From: Adenophora triphylla var. japonica
Lineage: Eukaryota > Streptophyta > Magnoliopsida > Asterales > Campanulaceae
Assembly: GCA_022495995.1 (NCBI GenBank)
Contig: JAFEMH010000076.1
Location: 682,001-746,000, forward strand
DNA length: 64,000 nt
Reading direction: 5' to 3'
Part shown: in pieces, positions 61,266-64,000 of the stretch
How positions within the stretch are numbered: the first letter of the stretch is position 1
Layout of the letters: the number at the start of each line of letters is the position of its first letter
Notes under the pieces: generated by a model
The model's database searches: none
What the model was told of the DNA's origin: nothing
What the model saw: the letters and a program-made list of their open reading frames with translations, nothing else
Position numbers and translations under genes: made by a program

Positions 61266-62268
61266 TGTAGACACCCCATTACGAACACGTCGGATCATAC
61301 TTATACCACTCTAAGTCTCGCTTTGAGTCGAAGTAGAAATCCACCATTTCGTCATGTTTCGTTAAAGTTTTGACTAACTACCGTTAGTTTGGGACTAAAG
61401 CGCATACGAGATAACGAGGAAAGGACAAAGCGTCCACAGGAGCAATATCTCGCCGCGAGATGGCGTGTCTCGCGCGAGATATCTCCCTCTGCGGTGCGAG
61501 ACGACGGTTCCCTCGTCGATTTCAACCTCTTTTCGGGATAAAACTTTATCTCTCAGGCCAACCAATGGGAGAGGAGGTCTAGAACCATCTGATAGGGTTT
61601 TAACTCTCCACTTCTTCATATCCAACCTCTATAAATACTTGGTGACTTCCAAGGCTCAAAGGTCGAAGGTCCCGGACCGCGAATTTACACAACACACACA
61701 CATTTTGTCGTTTTCTTTCCCTGAAAGAATCCTTCAAAATCACCCTAAAACTCACCTCATAGTTTGTTTGTCAACCTTGTTGATAAACAAGCATCAATCT
61801 CCAAACCAAGGACCAAGGCGAAGCTCTGTCCGTGTGAAGGGTCGACTCTAAACTTGAGCCGAAACTCTGCCCAAATCACCTCACGCAAGGTAATTCCTAA
61901 TCTTCCTTCTAATTGATTGTTAGAGTGGTATAAGTCCATAGAATCTAGGATCGGCCTAGAGCCTCTCCAAATCATGGAGACGGTCTCGAAGCAATCGATC
62001 CTACATTCCGTTTGACCTCGTCAAATGGACCTTTATTTGTAGTATTTGAATTCGTTTTTTTATTTCTTCTTTTGAAAAACCTCTCTTTTCTTTAGCAAGA
62101 CCGATCTCCGGATTGGGTGAAATGGATGCCTTCTAAACCTACCCATTTCATAACCTAAGCCCCGAACTCAAATCTCTCAAATGGTTTTTCTATGTTTTCA
62201 ATCGAATAATATAGGTGGCGACTCATAAAAAATAAAAAGAACCAGAATTTCTTTCTCACAACGCTACA
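61266..62268 (+). repeat. Element E 3' LTR
   Basis: Starts TGTAGACACCCC after GCCGAGGGCTC (a weak PPT) and ends CTACA, then the GCAGC duplication. TATA at 61630-61637; palindromes at 61446-61460 and 61467-61482. Confidence 0.92.
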
Positions 62269-62289
62269 GCAGCGGCAGCGTTCGTGGTT

Positions 62290-62710
62290 GTTAAACATGA
62301 ATTTTCATTGACATGTAATTAAACAAACAAACAAACAAACATATGTAGTTTCTCTTTCCCTTTCCCCTTTTCCCCGGCCTTTCCTCGACCGTTTCCCCTT
62401 CCCTTTTCCCCTTTCCCCGTTTACCCTTTCCCCCTTTCCCCGGCCGTTTCCCCTTTCCCCTTTCCCCTTTCCCCTTTCCCCTTTCCCCTTTCCTCGGTCG
62501 TTTCCCCTTTCCCTGTCGCTTGATTTGGACAAACATATGTATTTTATTTGATGTACAAGCGAAACAGGTTGTTTTGTGTGTTTGTAGTTTGTAATTGTAT
62601 TTGTTTAAAACAGGTTGTAATTGTATTTGTTTAAAACAGGTTATTTGAACAGGTTTACAGCCTTTTACAGGTGGTTTAATAATAAAACAGAATTTTTTTT
62701 TAAAATCTGG
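62290..62710. repeat. CACTA 3' region: CTTTCCCC microsatellite and short tandem repeats
   Basis: (AAAC)n at 62321-62340; (CCCCTTTC)n from 62352 to 62515; then TTTGTAATTGTATTTGTTTAAAACAGG-like units repeated at 62580-62650. The minus-strand Lys/Gly-rich frames here are products of the repeat. Confidence 0.8.
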
Positions 62711-63216
62711 CCAGATTACCGACGGATATTTCCGTCGGTAAATTAATTAAAAAAATAAATAATTCTACTTTTCGGCGGAAATATCCGTTGGAAAATAAAA
62801 AAAAAATAAAATAATAAAACTCATTACCGACGGATATGTCCGTCGGTTTAGGGATTTCCGACGGACATATCCGACGGTAAATATTATGGTTTTCGACGGT
62901 TATAATCGTCGGTAATGGGTTTTATTTATTTATTTTTTTAATATTTACCGACGGATATTTCCATCGGTAACCTCCGGCAATTGCTCCGGTTAACCGGCCG
63001 GTGTAACTCATTTCCGACGGACGTTTTCCGGCGGAATTTTAAATTTTTCGGCGGGCAATCCGCCGGAAATACCGGCGGAATGTCCGTCGGTATTACCAAC
63101 CAATTATTTCCGACGGAACCCGACGGACTATTTCCGTCGGTAATATCCATTTACCGACGGATAAGTGGATTTACCGACGGATATTTCCGTCGGTAAAGGA
63201 CCTGTTTCTAGTAGTG
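62711..63216. repeat. CACTA right subterminal repeats and TIR
   Basis: Many copies of ACCGACGGA/TCCGTCGGTAA in both orientations, ending CCTGTTTCTAGTAGTG. Confidence 0.9.
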
Positions 63217-63219
63217 TAT

Positions 63220-63639
63220 ACTTTTCACTTTTTTTTTTTTTATAAAATTTCATTAACGGGTTCATTAAGTGAGAATGTTAGTAGTTCAACAGTTGCATAG
63301 AATTGTAAAGACTGAAGTTGACTGCTTAGTGGAGCTTCTCTCAAGCTAAGAATGGAATCAAGTCATTTAAAAGTTGCACAAGAAGCCATTGCAGCTGGTG
63401 AGTTACAAATGAAAGGGAAAGCTACTTGTAAACAGATACAAGCAAAAAATAATCTATAATATTTACATCATTATTTTAAAGCTTTTTAGTGTAGTATTTT
63501 TTTATTTCTACGGTCCCATTTTCCAGAAAATTATTAAACTGACTGTATGAATTTCCTTCAACATTTTTCAGAAAGTAGTTAATGTGTTACAGTGTTAGTT
63601 AGCACGTTTGTAATAATTAATGTCATTTATTTTTCAGAA
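63220..63639 (+). other. Spacer with possible short exon-like frames
   Basis: Two short plus-strand frames (63269-63343, LHRIVKTEVDCLVELLSS; 63352-63462, MESSHLKVAQEAIAAGELQM) look more protein-like than their surroundings. They are too short to identify and are in different frames. The rest is A/T-rich. Confidence 0.25.
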
Positions 63640-64000
63640 ACAAAAGAAACAAAATAGAGGTATTTGTTAACTCGTAACACATGAAAGTATTGAATCGAAG
63701 CAAATATGATTATTATATGAATTTAAAAATTAAGAATGAAAATATAAGTTTTATGATAACACTTACAATGAAAGTATTGAATCGAAACAAATGTAACACT
63801 TATAATAAAGGAATGTATCATTTATTTTTGTCTTAATGTAAGAGTTTTATGATAAAATATAATAATATTTTGAAGGAAAAAAGTTACATTTTCAAAGAAA
63901 AAAAGTTACATTTAGAAGAAAAATCATTACATTTCATAAAAAAAAAAAAAGTATTACATTTCTTCATTAAAAATGTTACATTTACTTTGCAAGAAAAAAT
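63640..64000. repeat. Right copy of the direct repeat (matches 34424-34800)
   Basis: Same orientation and nearly identical; the visible differences are poly-A length and single bases. Runs off the window. Confidence 0.8.

Larger units (their letters stand above)
48550..62268 (+). mobile_element. Element E: Tat/Ogre-like gypsy retrotransposon
   Basis: A 13.7-kb element with LTRs 48550-49557 and 61266-62268 (TGTAG...CTACA; 5' copy ends CTACG). TSD GCAGC at 48545-48549 and 62269-62273. PBS TGGCGACTCATTTGGGG resembles the tRNA-Arg complement used by Ogre. Order: long leader, gag, protease, RT, RNase H, a second RNase H, integrase, hairpins, purine tract, antisense ORF, 39-bp repeats, 3' LTR. Dual RNase H and an antisense extra ORF are known Tat-lineage traits. 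All genes are frameshifted. Confidence 0.92.
48207..62289 (+). pseudogene. Second CACTA gene, small, split by element E
   Basis: Exon 48207-48400 encodes MSGRGGNRSKRGKVAGFVHR and a Gly/Ser/Arg-rich sequence, followed by a GTAAGT donor at 48401 and a possible acceptor TTGATAG at 48505-48511. The second exon enters a (GGT/AGC)n run in which E inserted (48549/62269). By the simplest splice the protein would end soon after at a TAG at 48534; another frame gives a Gly-Ser-rich end. Its position 3' of the TNP2-like gene suggests the second CACTA gene (TNPA-like/Ptta family), but no family motif is certain. Probably broken before E arrived. Confidence 0.5.
35396..63216 (+). mobile_element. CACTA (En/Spm) DNA transposon, internally deleted and invaded by G and E
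   Basis: Perfect 16-bp terminal inverted repeats CACTACTAGAAACAGG (35396-35411; complement at 63201-63216) with 3-bp target duplication TAT (35393-35395, 63217-63219). Subterminal regions are dense in ACCGACGGA/TCCGTCGGT in both orientations. Inside are the 3' exons of a TNP2-like gene and a small second gene. The Transposase_21 part was not found. Without G and E the element would be about 5.6 kb, so it is probably non-autonomous. Confidence 0.93.

Noticed and set aside
62291..62536. Lys/Gly/Arg-rich minus-strand frames
   Set aside because: Translation of the CTTTCCCC microsatellite.

Overview
The window is about 64 kb of plant (flowering-plant, probably eudicot) nuclear DNA made almost entirely of nested transposable elements. 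The evidence is Ty3/gypsy retrotransposons with tRNA-Asp, tRNA-Arg and tRNA-iMet type primer sites, a CACTA (En/Spm) DNA transposon with TNP2-type domains, a Stowaway-like MITE and a plant-mobile-domain (PMD) sequence. No intact host housekeeping gene, rRNA, tRNA or CRISPR array was recognised. The species cannot be read from the sequence.

Left half (1-34.4 kb). A broken PMD gene runs off the left edge (minus strand, about 890-1). Element A (2347-33222, plus), an old Tat/Ogre-like gypsy copy, keeps one LTR, a leader and a gag fragment. It was split by element B (4335-32300, minus), a degenerate Athila-like gypsy element. B's left end is a gag fragment joined to an LTR, so two B copies once shared an LTR. 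B's right LTR was then hit twice. Element C (12894-24593, minus; TSD GGTTG) is a young Athila-like element with an uninterrupted 1324-codon pol and an env-position ORF. Element D (24962-31804, plus) is a gag-protease element with no reverse transcriptase or integrase; its right LTR was truncated in a deletion that also removed part of B.

Right half (34.4-64 kb). A CACTA transposon (35396-63216; 16-bp TIRs; TSD TAT) carries the DUF4218/DUF4216 end of a TNP2-like gene and a small second gene. It was invaded by element G (38226-46763, minus; 2.55-kb LTRs, no ORFs; TSD GTTTC inside a TNP2 exon) and by element E (48550-62268, plus; Tat-type with dual RNase H and an antisense ORF; TSD GCAGC). A direct repeat of at least 360 bp (34424-34800 and 63640-64000) lies outside both CACTA ends.

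The most interesting signal is non-coding. Three distinct retrotransposons (C, D, E) carry, between the last ORF and the 3' LTR and always in sense, one or two copies of a short hairpin with covarying stems and, in three copies, a GNRA loop (five copies in all). The gypsy families also carry family-specific GC-rich palindromes repeated in the LTR and, in E, C and A, again near the borders of coding modules. E has three copies of a second CTACG...CGTAG foldback. B, C and D have a duplicated polypurine tract bracketing the 3' non-coding block. These look like shared RNA or DNA control modules.
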